The position numbers and the translations under genes are program-made. Shown here one piece after another: positions 33,275 to 46,244 of a stretch of 64,000 bases of DNA. The notes under the pieces are model-generated. The model had not been told where the DNA came from, searched no databases, and worked only from the letters and a program-made list of their open reading frames with translations. How positions within the stretch are numbered: the stretch's first letter is position 1; the number at the start of each line of letters is the position of its first letter. The DNA is from Prostheceraeus crozeri (lineage: Eukaryota > Platyhelminthes > Polycladida > Euryleptidae). The DNA lies in assembly GCA_907163375.1 (NCBI GenBank), contig CAJQUW010007951.1, forward strand, positions 1 to 64,000, in the 5' to 3' direction.

Positions 33275-35283
33275 TAGATGACTCAAATTTATGATAGATC
33301 ATTTTAGGCTACGAAATCTCAATTACGCAACCTCAGAATTTCGGAATCTCATACGGATGACTGCGTGCCCGTTGTTTCCCCTCTTGCTAAGATATATCCT
33401 AGCATTCCAGAGGCCTGTGTTCCAACGAGGGATTCACATCCGGTGACATTGTGACATTCGATCCAGGTGGGGCACAAACATAGAATTCTTACAAAATCAT
33501 TGGCAACAGTCTAAAATGATCCTATTTTGTAAATGAGAAGCATTGAACATGTCAACTACATGTTCTACATGTATGTGTCACTGCATTTAGTTACCCGATT
33601 GAAGCAACATTTTGTCTATCATTCAGGCTTTGAATAAACACTATAAATATAGTTTACTATGAATTATTTTAAGCTTCGTTCAACGCCGTACTCTGTAGGC
33701 ATGTGTAGGAAAATAAAAAAGCGCATTTTTCTCCTCGCTAGCCGTGTGCCACTTTATCTTCACAAACCACTTATGATAGAGGTTAAAGGCTCTTATTATT
33801 CTACCGTCCTGAGTGAACGCTATATTTAGGGAGTATGCTTCCCTCGCTTCACTTCGGCCTTTTCAGCATCAGTCAAGTGACTAAAAGGTCTTTTCAATGA
33901 AAGATCTACAGAATTTATTCAGCGAATTTACGAGTTAGTCCTACCCTACGACTTACTTAAAAATCTCATGTGCCGACCGGTAGCCTACTGTATGCTGGTT
34001 CATGAACTGATTGCTGATGCTAACCTCACCTCACACTCTAAGTAAAAGGAAATCACAACGCGCTGTCTTTGCAGTGACGATTAATCGATCAGAAGCGCTA
34101 GGGCTCCCTCTCGAGTGCCACTCTCTGACGCATTCATCGCGTATTAATTCTGTCTATTCGCTCAGATCGTGAAATGAACTACGCTAATGTCATCTCAATC
34201 TCGATGCTTGGGCGCGCCAATCAGTCTTGAAAACGAATAATGAATTTCGCTAGAGCTATTGTCGCACAAATAGAGCAGATGTACAGATGAAGGTCTGGAT
34301 GAAATTTGTGATCAAGAGATAGAGTCCACCACTGATAGTGCCTGTTATTTAAGTTAGACAACATCTCAATAGGTGGGGCACTGCCCCAGCTGCCTAAATA
34401 GACAAACCGCCACTGCATTGTGACATCATTAGGAGAATGCTTGTAAGCGAGTGGACCCCGGAGCCATATTTTTCCATTTCATTTTTTGTGCCGAGGATAT
34501 ATCAACCGCTCATGCCCTCATGTAAAATCATCACTTTTGACAGTTAATCTGTATGTGTTATTTCACTTCAATTGAATCCGCAGAAGTATAGTAGATAGGC
34601 CAAGAGGGTCCACTGGACCCCCCTCAGGTCTCAGAGGGTGTAGAAATTCCCATAACAAATTTTTTACCATCAGATTGAAAGTGATTTTGGACATGTCCAC
34701 GATGCTGCATAATGAATGAATTTCAGTTATTCAATGTTAACATTATGCTCGCGCATGCACGTTATGTTAGAAGATCGCAAAGGGCGAATATTTTGTTTTC
34801 GCACATGATCGTGCATGACTGGTTGGCCGAATAACTTAATAAGAAGTAAGATAAGTAAACAAATATTATTTTATGTAATATGTTTTAAGGAAAATGATCT
34901 GACACTTTTTGTACATATATTGTATCATATGACAGCATTATGTTATTCTGCATAAAATAGCGTTGCGTTATCATCTCGCATCATTTACAGTCAGTTGTAA
35001 CTGACACCAACTTTACAGCCCTTGCTAAAACCGGCCCAACTCGCTCAGCTCCTGTGAAAGCTGCTCCGTTAGAGAAGAAACAGTGATAACTAATAGTATG
35101 AAATGCCATTTTGAAGAAAAACATAATCTAAGTCTCTAGATTAATGCATTATTTACTGCATTTTACAACGATAGCATCGAATCAACTACTCAAATAAGAT
35201 GAAAATACTAAAACTTAATTACTTCGTTTTGTCTTGGTACGAAAGCATTATCCTCAGTGCTACATTATGCATGAAATACTCAC

Positions 35284-35611
35284 TTGCTGTGAACGATAAC
35301 CACTTGGCAAAGAAAATCACTTCGCGTTTCCATCGAGATATCACTAGTAATGCAATCGTGATATGCAGACAGAGAATACCCAATATTATTAAGATGAATA
35401 CCACGAGCCACTGCGGATGTTGGCGGTTGTCGAATTTGGAACAAATAGTTTCATCGGAGGGAAATGTGTGACAATAGCTCATTAAACCATAAGTTGTTTT
35501 ACCCAACTCATCCCAATATATCCAATTAGGCACCAGCAGCGCTACCAATGCAAAAATGTCGGCAAGTAGGAACAAGGCTCCTGAAGTAACTAAAAGCTTA
35601 TCTACCGCCAT
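35284..35611 (-). CDS. MOSMO: MOSMO first coding exon
   Basis: Starts MAVDKLLVTSGALFLLADIF at 35611 and ends FAKWLSFTA + A at 35284, followed by donor GTGAGT. Joined to 26550-26357 (phase 1 on both sides) the protein is 173 residues, against 167 in vertebrates. It contains membrane segment 1 (LLVTSGALFLLADIFALVALL), the extracellular loop with PNWIYWDE, GLMSYC and ETICSKFD, and segment 2 (WLVVFILIILGILCLHITI), then SRWKRE before the exon end: the same landmarks as MOSMO (PDWI, GLVRQCQT, WRREATKYARWIAFTG). Known role of the family: with MEGF8 and MGRN1 it lowers surface Smoothened and damps Hedgehog signalling. Both exons look intact. Confidence 0.9.
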
Positions 35612-38414
35612 TTGAAATTATCATCAGTTGGAAGAGACGGTTAGCCAACGACTGCAAAAAAAGAAAACATTCGATAAGCACTTACATGTAACCTTGAATT
35701 CAGAACATAACTAGAATTCGATACACTGATGTTGTCAGATCAATACAGGAGTTGATAATATTGCTGAAAATATCCTCCCACCTGAGAACTGACAGTTTAT
35801 GTAGGTATCAGCTTTGACATGTCTTCAAAGCGAAGAGCAAGTACTTTTAGCTGTTACCATAGGTTTTTCCGATGTTAACCACTGACCTAACAATATGAAA
35901 CAAACTATAAGATAAAGATGATCACCAATAATCAATAGCTAGGTAATGTTGATAGAAAAAGTACGGAAAATTACAAACACGCTCGCACAAGCCTACGAAA
36001 ATTAGCCGAACGTGGACAGCGCTGCCTCTACTCATTTCAAGTCTCATCAGCACGCCTGCGCTGTTAATCCCATGTTTGTATCTCGCTACATGATACAGTA
36101 ACACCTGGCGAAATATTGATTGAACTATTGAAATTTGCAAGTTGCCATCGACATGCAGCCTGAAATAGTATGCGATGGACTGCAATTTTCACAATCCAGG
36201 GAATTGATTTATTACTGCAACACCAGATACTCAAGTCACACACTCAACAAAAAGATGTAATATGGAGAGCTAATCCAAGTGGCCAACCGCAAGTAGTATG
36301 ATGGCAACGAAAGGGACGGACGAGGTGTAAAAAATGACGGGATTTTAAGAGCTCTGCATAATAATCACCAACGATTGAAAAATTGTGATTACTTGTACTA
36401 CTTATAATGGTCAACACGGTAGTGTGATTTACCAGGTTGAAATATATCGCGAGTAAGTAATCGCCATCAGTCAGCCTACTGAAAAAACAATTAGCTTTAT
36501 ACAGAGCCTAAGTGTCTCTCCTTTAAAAATAAATGTTGATATACAACCTCTGTTGTTAAAATATCAACTTTCAATTATTGCGCTTAAAATATACACACTA
36601 ATTCTTCTAAAACCATATTTTGCCGCATGCCAACTAAAACTGAGTTCATAATAAATCTCTTTATGCTGCATGAGCTTTTGACGTAGAAAGTAGTGAGATT
36701 AAAATGACTGGCTGAAAAATCACATGATTCGTCAAAAATCAAGTGCAACATACCTCAAGAGGATTATTCAATTCGGATTATGTTCTGCGGAGGCTGAAAG
36801 ATAAAATAGCAAAAGTAAAGCATATTCAGGAAAGAAATACGCACATTTTGAGTGAAAGAAATAAGACTATGACAAACAAGAGTATGTTTCATAACTCGTT
36901 CACGATATGATTAAGACTTGGAAAAGTCGGATGCGTATCCCATTGATGAGTTTTTTAAGGTGCGCTTAGACGTGCAACTTCGTTGTTGTCACATTCTATC
37001 AGATCGCGGAGCGCATTTATGTTTGGCATTAAAAAGCTGCTGACACTCAATGAAAATTGCTACTGAAACTTTATCGATCAATGAGACAGACAATTGCGAG
37101 AGACCTGCAGAAGCATTTACACTTGACACCCATTCCTTCACAGTGCCATCCAATGAATGGATGAGCATAGTGAGCGTTCATCTTGGAGTCGATATTCATA
37201 CACGTCTTCAGTAATTGTGCCAATGCGTCACCCGTCAGTGTCTAGATAATCGCAATTTAGTGACGAATGATGCAGAAAAATGTACTGATCTTAGCAAGAA
37301 CAAGTTCAGTGTCCAAGAAGTCAGGTCACTGTGTTCCGATCATGGCATTTATCATCCTATGAGTGTCAGCAAAAGTGCTAGCTTAAGTCACTTTCATTCA
37401 ACTTGACTGACACTCGTTATTAAGTGTCCGCAGCCATTTTCATTTGCAATATTTTCATGGACGCTTGGCTGCAGCAACCTCGCAAAATGTCAACACAATC
37501 TAGTATCAATAGCATCTACACATGTAATTGCAGGTGGGAGCAATGGAATGTCCACAACATAGTTGCACGTGTCTACAAACGCACCTCTACATGCCTTTTT
37601 GCTGCAACCACTTCACGCTTTAAGCAATTGAATAACCAGAAATCAAAGATGTTGACAGACAACAGACAAAATTTAGCAATGCTGTCTGCAAGAACCAGCG
37701 AGTCAATGATTTCAATGCTTGATTGAATGCATGCACATGAAGTCGATCGGTGATCAGCATGTTTCGAATTTTCATCCACAAGAACAATCGGATTCGCATC
37801 CGCATTCTTGAGACTTTTCAGATCCTTGCCATGACATCTTTCTAATGAATATTTTCGTTTCATCAGTTCTTAGATATTTTTTGTTCATTTTGCAATGCAT
37901 CAGCATGTGGTGTCTTCATGACTGGATCTTTTCCCTTTCCCTCTTTTGTAGCATGTCTCTCAATATCCCTAAGAACTGATGAGATCCCTAAGACCTCATA
38001 AGATGACAACACCTTGTTCGGTGTTTGGTTTTCAACAGGGAGATCCCGTCGGTCTTTTCTGTTTTCAATTGCATGGAATCGCCCCTTCCTGGCCAGCAAT
38101 AATCAATTGCCCATGTTGATATTCCATGTAAGGTACATGGACGACGGAGTTTTATGTGGTACAAGGCGAAAATCTTCTTAAACCTTTCGTGATCATCGAA
38201 GACTCTCATCTTGGCTTGGATTAAAAGTTTAAATCGCAATGTGAAGTATTCTAAAAACGTGATATACAGTATTTCTCTTCAATGATCGATCGTCCCAAAC
38301 AGGAAAGTTCTCGAGTCACCTGTGCGAGACAAATGCTATATCAGTGACTTCATCGAAACTCGTCGACAGACGGCTCTCATCTTACTGAGTCGTAAACCAA
38401 CTTTAATTTAACCA
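35612..38414. other. upstream region of MOSMO; no gene recognised
   Basis: The first few hundred bases should contain the MOSMO promoter and 5' leader. Open frames up to 100 residues at 37.2-38.2 kb overlap on both strands and show no family signature. No repeat ends found. Confidence 0.4.
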
Positions 38415-39057
38415 CAGAGTCTTGCTCCTTCTTCGCTCATGTGGGTCATTTTGCAAGCTGGCGCATTTTCCCTCCAACACCATCAATGTACAACACAGGA
38501 ATCTTTCCAAAATTTTGATGATATCAGACGCTCTGTTGAAGAGATTGCCGGCTTAGAATTAACAGAAAACACGTGGACTCAAATACAACTTGGCCTCCAC
38601 AATGGTGGTCTGGGTCTGCGATCTTTGGTTCGCCTTGCTTACCTTGCTTCAAATTGTAAATCTACTGACAAGTGGTCTTCTTCGTAGATCGATGAAGCTC
38701 TTTCGCGTTCTGATCGCTCAAAGTTGTCTCAGCAAATGCACCGCTTGATATTGGTCTCATAAAACAGAATGCTCGTCAGCTCCTATCAGATGCCATTGAA
38801 GAGCTTGATCTTTAACAATTACTGCATCATCTTCCTACAGCACATCAAGAGAGATTGAAAGCCAAATCTGTACCACAAGCATGTGACTGACTGAGAGTAA
38901 TTCTGCATGAAGGATTCGGTCTTCATCTGGATGCGCATGAAATGCAGATACTTCTCAAGTGTTGGCTCGTTTTAGATTTATTTAAACCAAATGCTCTTTG
39001 CCCAACATGTCGATCTGGAACTGGAGTCGTTCATCGACATAATGATAAATCGACATA
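38415..39057 (+). mobile_element. LINE fragment, region downstream of the reverse transcriptase
   Basis: A frame at 38439-38687 reads WTQIQLGLHNGGLGLRSLVRLAYLAS, matching the LP-x-x-x-GGLG-x-R-S-x-x-x-x-x-x-A-Y-L-A-S block of non-LTR retrotransposon ORF2 downstream of RT. Decayed coding continues to 39057 with stops (HQERLKAKSVPQACD; GFGLHLDAHEMQILLKCWLVLDLF; NALCPTCRSGTGVVHRHND): the CPxC...RHN terminal knuckle of these proteins. RT and endonuclease are absent here; 5'-truncated and dead. Confidence 0.7.
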
Positions 39058-39487
39058 AAACAACAATCGCCGGAGCAATATCCAAGCCTAACAACAAAAG
39101 CAAGAAAGCTCCTTATCCATACCGACATCGTGTCTAGTGGAATGCAGTTTCACTGCAATTTTTTACAAAATGCTCGGCAAATCTGGATCATCCATTCCAA
39201 GGTTCACATTCAGAAATGTCTTGTGAAACATAAACTTCGAATGAAGTACGAAATTGTAATTGTTCTTAAAGAAGATATCTCAAATGATGTGCTTTTTCTA
39301 TGACTCAAGACGGTCAACAGAAAAATATACTGAGGGTTATTAGAAGAAGATAAACGAAAAATGATTGAGAAACAAATTTTTTCCTCACCAACTCCTTGGC
39401 GGAGGAAAATTTTTTTGTCCCCTATTCTCTATGGTGGTTTAAAATGAAAATTTACGCAATTGACCAGACGAGGGGAGATCATAATGA
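39058..39487. other. no gene recognised
   Basis: Linker between the LINE tail and a Penelope-like element; nothing supported. Confidence 0.35.
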
Positions 39488-39999
39488 TTTTTACCGAAAC
39501 GATAGCAGCAAAAACTCCCCGAGTAGTTTTAGGTCGAAGTAATATTCCAAAAGTAAAATGCTTAAACAGACTGATCTTCGGCGTCCAGCGCCTTCGTTGG
39601 TCGATCTTACAATAGCGTTACGAGCCAAGCAAGCCGTGTGAAGATATATGAAGAGTGAGTGATATTAAGAATTGTGATGTCTGCATGAATGCATGTCTAA
39701 TTGTGAAGTCAGATTGTAGTGTGGCAGTTCATATTTCCTGTTTATGGTAGGTCTGTAGGGCGAAGAATTAGAAAATAAGTTAATTTGCTTTGAAAATGAT
39801 CTAAAAGGAATTTTAGACCGCGAAACAGCAAAACTTAGAAAAAGCAAATCTTATATAAATAAAAAAGGTAAAACGACTAAAGCTTTTCTAAATAGAAATG
39901 ATCTACAATGCGTGAGGTCGGATAAAACCAATCAATTCGTACTCTGTAAAACTGAGGACTACATTGATAAGAACGAAGCTTTTCTTTAAGATGAAGATA

Positions 40000-40848
40000 C
40001 AGTCGAATTTGTCTATAATGAAATCGAAGGGACCGAATGAAATTTTCGTTATAGGCAAGTTTCGTTATAGAGAAGTTTTGATTAAATCATTAGCATTAGC
40101 TCATCACTGTGTCTGCAATTTATTAATACATGTATTATACCGTCGTGATTGCGCTATCTTTTCATACCTAAGTATTTTGGTCAGGAAAAACGAACAATAT
40201 GATCTAACATACTGTATGTACTGTATTACAGAATAACATTACTGTAGTGTATCAGGTTTGCAACAAAAGTGATATCGGTGATGGAAACATGCCTATACTA
40301 CCATATAATCAGTTATCAGCGTTTGCTTCGACTTACGCACATTTTTCACTATTTGTTGCTCAAGAGATTCCAAATAGTCAAGTGGTAATCCCTTTTCAGT
40401 AAGAAAATTTCTCAGAAGTGCAATACTTTCGACTGCTGTGCGTAAAGTTACCGGTGGATGCTCTTCAGTTTCCTGATCTTCTAATACGAACGAGACATCA
40501 TCTTCGTCACGATCGATGATATATATTTGAGACATGGATAAACTAGAGTCAGTGCGTAATTGATCAGCGCATCCATGACAAAGCCAAGGGATTATAGGTC
40601 TGTAGCTCGATACTACGGCGTTTTACGAATTTTTAGTTTGTTATTTCAAATTTAATGGTTTATTTCGTTATTTTTTTCGGAGGGATATAGATTTTAATTC
40701 GTTATAGGCAAGTTTTCGTTATAGACAAGTTCGTTATAAGGAAGTTCTTCTAACCCATGTAGAATAGAAATATTGCAGGGAATTTGACAATCGTTTGTTA
40801 TAGACAAGTTTTCGTTATAGGCAAGTTCGTTATAGACAAGCTCGACTG
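40000..40848 (-). mobile_element. non-autonomous Tigger-type element inside Penelope-like copy 2
   Basis: 849 bp, flanked by TA (39998-39999 and 40849-50). Ends CAGTCGAATTTGTCTATAAT and, inverted, CAGTCGAGCTTGTCTATAAC match at 17 of 20. Both sides carry repeats of TTCGTTATAGGCAAGTT (40050-40080; 40697-40840), five or six units in all. The minus strand keeps a transposase 3' tail (40535-40293). Inserted after the host element, hence younger. Confidence 0.85.
40293..40535 (-). pseudogene. Tigger transposase C-terminal tail
   Basis: An 80-residue frame: acidic stretch (DRDEDDVSFVLEDQETEEHPP), then TLRTAVESIALLRNFLTEKG and LESLEQQIVKNVRKSKQTLI. This is the acidic linker plus C-terminal helix pattern found at the end of Tigger/jerky transposases (compare the tail at 9355-9549). 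The catalytic domain is deleted. Confidence 0.65.
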
Positions 40849-42669
40849 TACTTACCAAATACTAGAAAAAAGTAAAAGAGACGCCATCGAAAAACAAGCG
40901 AATAAACTAATAAAAACCGCGATTAAGGACAGTCCGTTACTCTCTCAAAGCGAGAGGTTAATAAGTACAGGGAGTAATCCAGCAAACTTCTTTACTTTTA
41001 TTAAAGATCACAAAGAAAAGTCAGAAGAGGGTTTTCCGGTTCGACCGATAGCCTCAGTCAACAACACACCGGTTGAGAAAATAGACTGGGTTGTTTCAAA
41101 AATATTAACACAAGCCCTAAGTTTTGTTCCGGCACATCTAACTAAGACTGATGATCTAATTTTAGCTCTAGACAGTTTTGGTAGCATCAATAATAACCAC
41201 GTATTTATTTCGCTTGACGTAAAAAACTTGTACCCAAGCATTCCATTAGCAGTGGGTATACAATATAATATTGAACATTTGCGAAATAATTGGAATAAAA
41301 TTGAGAACTTTGGGATAAATATTGAAAACGTAGAAAAATTACTACGATTTGTTTGCTACAATTATGAAATAGAATACAATGATAAAATCTATAAGCAAAT
41401 TAGAGGCGTTCCTATGGGATGCCATTTGGCACCGCCTTTTGCAATAATTTTTATGCATAAAATAGAAACTAATGCTTTATAAAAGTTAAATTTCAACCCA
41501 AGTCTACACAAGCGATACATAGATGACATTATTATCGGTCCGTTAGAATACGATGAAGACCACTTCAGGTCAATTCGAGAAGCTTTCGAGTCTATTAATA
41601 CTAATATCAAGTTTTCAATAGAAGCACCAAAACCACAAAATTAGTTACCTTTTTTGGATATTCAAATTCGCATAAGGGGGGGGGGAATTTAGAGTACTCC
41701 TGGTATCAAAAGGAATGCCATTCGGGCATCGTTCTTAGAAAAGACTCGTTCTTACCTGCGCATGTAAAGTCTAACTATGTAAGGAATAGCATTAATACTA
41801 TAAGCAAACGGTCCAATGACCCCGAACTCAGAAAAGAGAACCTTTCCAAATTTGAAAATATCTTAGAAAATAATGGCTACAACAAAAAGGATACGAATAT
41901 AAGTATTTTAAGGAAGCAAGGTAAAGCACGTCAAGATGGGAATGTAAATTTCAAGCTACCGTATGTTACTGAGCGCTGCAACCGTAAGGTTAATAAATTA
42001 ATTAAGAAGTATAGCTTACCAATAAGTTTGACAAATGAGTATGGCTGTAATTCAGCGTCTTTTCTAAAAAATATTAATAATAATAAATCTTGCGACTGTA
42101 GTATTTGTAAGGACTTAGTAAACAGTAAATATACTTGTAGAAACCGCTTTGTAGTGTATCAGTACATATGTGTAGATTGCGGAGAATTTTACATCGGCAA
42201 AACAGCAAGGATGCTAAATACGAGACATCAAGAACACAAAAGAGCTATAGAAAATAAAAGCATCACCATTGCCTTATACCAACATCTGCAAGATAAACAC
42301 AATGGAGAGGGCAGCATCGGAAATTTTCAGGTCGGTCTCATTAGCAAACTGTTCAACACACGAGACACAACAATAACAGAAGCCAAAGCAATCACACACT
42401 TGAAACCTACAATAAACAGGAAATATGAACTGCCACACTACAATCTGACTTCACAATTAGACATGCATTCATACAGACATCACAATTCTTAATATCACTC
42501 ACTCTTCATGTATCTTCACACGGCTTGCTTGGCTCGTAACGCTATTGTAAGATCGACCAACGAAGGCGCTGGACGTCGAAGATCAGTCTGTTTAAGCATT
42601 TTACTTTTGGAATATTACTTCGACCTAAAACTACTCGGGGAGTTTTTGCTGCTATCGTTTCGGTAAAAA

Positions 42670-45600
42670 AAAATGAAATTTATTTTGAAAGTATCTTATT
42701 ATTTTCAGAGATGATAAGACATGACAGGATTTCATTTGATGCCACCCTCTGTTAGTGGCCTATCATCAAGCTATTCATAGAAAATCTTCATGTTACACAT
42801 GGGCTACATGGCATTTTTGTTCGGTCAACACCTATCCATATACCTCTCATCCATTTTGCTTTTATTGAATTATTAAACTTTTGAACGAATTGTCAGACCC
42901 AACATAATTTCTGCCTGGCTGACGGAATTTAGTGAAGCTTTAAGTCCCTACGGAAGGAGCTCTATCAGAGAGGGCAGATCACCGGGTTAAAAGGGTTAAT
43001 CACCGGAACAAATTGTTGACAAATGCGTGCAAAATTGCATCGCAACTATACGTGCATAATATACCCGGGCTGATCAAATGAATTCGGTAAAAAGCAGACA
43101 TGTCTGAAGGATCGCAAAATGACTCGAACTACAGGTCAGAATAATATGAAATGAAGAATAGTTTAGTGAAACAAAGCCATCGACTGTATATATTACGGCT
43201 GAGGTCAGAAATATTTTTCAGCATCTGCACAACGAAAGTACGTTAGCTTAGCACATGCAGATATGTGAGAAGATTGAATAGGCAAAGTAAGCTGGTGTAT
43301 GATCGATGAAGAGAAGTCTGGCTGATCATGCGATATGACAAAACTGTGAAGTAATTTGAAGTTTCTAAAAAATCCAGTATGAGTAGGAGTCTATTGAGTT
43401 CCTCAATTCAAATGGTGAAGATTTTTATATTATCAGATGATATTTTAGGAATAAGTGACTTATTTTACACTCTTACTATGCGTAAGGCGTACTTAACCAT
43501 TAATATACGTGTCTAATCATACTTAACTGCAGCATAAAAAACTGTATTTCGCGACTATCGAAAATTGTTGACATTGAAATATACAGAGGGTTGGAAACCG
43601 GCCGGGGCGGGGACAGCGGCCGATATAATCAATATCCATCCGGGTATATGCAACTCACTGGTTAACACAGACAGTTGAACAACTTAGACCACCGCTAGAC
43701 ATCATTCGACCTCTAAAAAGCATGCGATAGATCTACCGGCGTCACATGAAGCGCAGCGGTACTGATTTCTATAAATTGAGCAACGTGACCTTTTTCCGTG
43801 GCCAAGCCAAGCTAGGTTATAGTTCAAGGATTTTGATTAATTAGCAACAAAACACGCAGTTTCAGGGGTCAGTCAAAGGAAAGGCTTTACGTCCTTTAAG
43901 AACGATAAGCGTTTGCGATAATTAGGGCGCCGATTTGATGCTGTTTTCTCTACTGTATTTCATGAAATACGCCATCTTATGATTTTTGAACGTAGATCAT
44001 TTGTAGCACTACGTTTATGCAGCCTACTTAAAAATAGGCCTATTCGACATCAAAATGCGCCTGTCATATACCTACTATAAAGTGACTTATTGCATTTGTT
44101 ATATCATTTTGACATAAAACTACCGAAATAGTGAACGACATCACTTCTGCAATCACATATAGGCTTAGATCATATTTAATGCGTGAAAGGTCTCTGTTCA
44201 TGATATCGATTAGGCCCATGAGATCTCCTTATCAGTATCAGTTGCTCTACAAAAATAGAATAGGAGTGCAATTCATCACGGTCATTTCTTTTTCCATTCC
44301 CAACCTCTCATCGGGATGTTATTCTCTACAACTATGTGAAAACGCACTTAGTCGCAATTACCACCAGGCAATGTCGCAATTATTCCAATTATGGCCTGGT
44401 TTTTCCGACTTTAAACTCACTCACTTTGACGAGTGATGATATCACAGACTTATCTTTCTATAATCGAAACAACTTCACACCTGAAATCCTCAAATATTGA
44501 AAATAAAATCATGAAATAATCGTCTAGCTTGAATCAATTGATGTCGACACAACTCTTCGACAGAAGCAAATAAGCAAATTCATGTACGGTATCGGATCGG
44601 ACAATATTTCTTGACACTTAGAGGCGGAGATATTGAAAAAATGACCGCCATCCTCTAACTCCAAAAGAGCACCAGCTCAATTAACACGTAAACAGCCACC
44701 AAAGAGAGGATTGAGAAACCGATTGCCATGAACGGATAAGAATGAGGTAACGGGGCCTCATTTCACTTTCAACAGCGGAAATTCATGTTTCAAGGGGTCC
44801 CAGATACAAACAAGAATAGGCCTACATCAAGTAGACTTATTGGGGCCGCCGGAAGGATTTCAGAGGATCCTCGGAAAATTCTCATCCCTGATTACAGGTT
44901 GTACGGTAAGTTATGCAACAAGGTTATTAAGTAGCTTATAGGAAACAACCCTACCGCAACTTGTATGTGTGTTCATGGTAGGTCACAAACTCAATTCTGA
45001 GGACTGCAGCAATTTCAAACAAGTATATCATTATTATGTACAGGATTTGTCTAGGCTTTATATTCGCAAAAAACACAGCACATTTAAAAAAAATCTGATT
45101 TTCATTTTTGAGCTACATTCAATTTTTGTGAAAAATTATCGACGGATGCTGATTCTGAGCTTATTCCCTGTGCAAATTTCAAATTCCAGATTATTTTTAA
45201 CATCCATTGAAGGAGAATAATAGGTTTGCATGAAGGGCACAAATAACAAATGTGACCAATAACATGCAGCGACAAAACTGCAGTATGCGGTATGAGATAC
45301 TAGCTTGGAGATTCAATGAGCAAAATTAGAATTCAAACAATACTTAGGCCATTCAAAGATACATTCAATTTTCAAACTGAACAGTTCAATACCTAATTTC
45401 TACTATCAAAATAGCTGGTATATCCTAGAAGTTATCTCCGGAATCCCGTGAGTAAAATCCCAAGATTTCGGGATCAACGTAAAACCTGCGGCATACCCGC
45501 GATTGCAATCCCTAATATGTCCATATGTTGAGGGTTTAACAGAAACACATGAAATAGGACGTTGTTTAGTGTTGAATGTCTGTTTTTCAAACGGAGCAAT

Positions 45601-46244
45601 AAATACCATCTTGTCACTCCTTACAAAAAAATTCACTAGACCACATCTGAAACACTAAATACAACAACTTCGGCACACCACCGTGTTCCGTAGTAGACCA
45701 CAATAACCTTTCGTGTGGTCTAGCGCAGATTTTTGCAAAAAATGGGATACAATGATTCCGCTTGAATGAAAAATCCGAGTTGGACACGCTTACAAAGTCT
45801 CATATCATGTGGTGTCGTTTTTCTATCTCCCGATAACTCTCTAATTTATTAAATGAACTTGATGCACTCAAAATCAGTTGCAGATCAACAAAACTTGTTT
45901 CATGAAGTTCGCTTGCTCACAAATCAAAAATTCTTATAGAAAGAAGAAATTCTTCAAGAATATGTAAAGTGCTTGCCTCATATTCAGAAATTTTCTTCTT
46001 CTCTCCAGGATTAGCCCGTTGTTCCTCACTGAAGTCACATTTTCAAAATAGGCAAGCTATATTTATCCCAAATATGAATGTGTGAACCTCTCCATGACAT
46101 ATAATTGAAATTGCAACTTGGCGACAATTGGATGGTTTTGTTGTGGTCCTATGATTTGACTGGAAATCAATCGATCGCTGTTATTTGAAGAGCAGAAGGA
46201 ACCAGGTGCAAGCATGGAGTGTCAAGTCAAAGAAGTGTCTGTAT
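42670..46244. other. no gene recognised
   Basis: Long stretch without a supported gene. A 10-bp inverted pair CTAGACCACA / TGTGGTCTAG lies at about 45638 and 45712. A possible piggyBac-like end (GGGTTAAAAGGGTTAA) sits near 42985 without a partner. Open frames at 44131-44436 and 45406-45636 have no motif. Confidence 0.4.

Larger units (their letters stand above)
26551..35283 (-). other. MOSMO: MOSMO intron (~8.7 kb)
   Basis: Bounded by GTGAGT (35283-35278) and TTTTTCAG (26558-26551); phase 1. It contains the mariner, Tigger and Tc1-type copies listed separately. The other stretches (26600-27050, 27900-28400, 30730-32270, 33280-35280) show nothing I can name, apart from scattered AT-rich simple sequence and a TC repeat inside the mariner remnant. 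Confidence 0.8.
39488..42669 (+). mobile_element. Penelope-like element with inverted arms (copy 2), interrupted, broken
   Basis: Retroelement fossil of a different lineage from copy 1. The left arm (about 39488-39752) is inverted relative to the right end (about 42415-42669). Between them are an N-terminal region (39770-39990), a reverse transcriptase (about 40850-41700; FFTFIKDHKEKS fingers block, FISLDVKNLYPSIP, IRGVPMGCHLAPPFA, KRYIDDIIIG, PFLDIQIRI) and a GIY-YIG endonuclease (42030-42480; CVDCGEFYIGKTARMLNTRHQEH). A Tigger-derived element (40000-40848) sits inside the coding region. Apart from that insertion there are a few breaks. I saw no hammerhead core in these arms. Confidence 0.85.

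Noticed and set aside
34370-34425. GGGGCACTGCCCC...CCGCCACTG, like the right end of a hAT MITE
   Set aside because: No matching left end or 8-bp duplication found within several kilobases.
42415-42669. Hammerhead ribozyme in the arms of the second Penelope-like element
   Set aside because: Looked for CTGANGA...GAAAC with a GTC site and did not find the full set.
42975-43010. GGGTTAAAAGGGTTAA resembling a piggyBac end
   Set aside because: No partner end and no transposase nearby; too short to support an element.
45635-45725. CTAGACCACA / TGTGGTCTAG inverted pair
   Set aside because: Only 10 bp with a 65-bp spacer; can arise by chance, and no flanking duplication seen.
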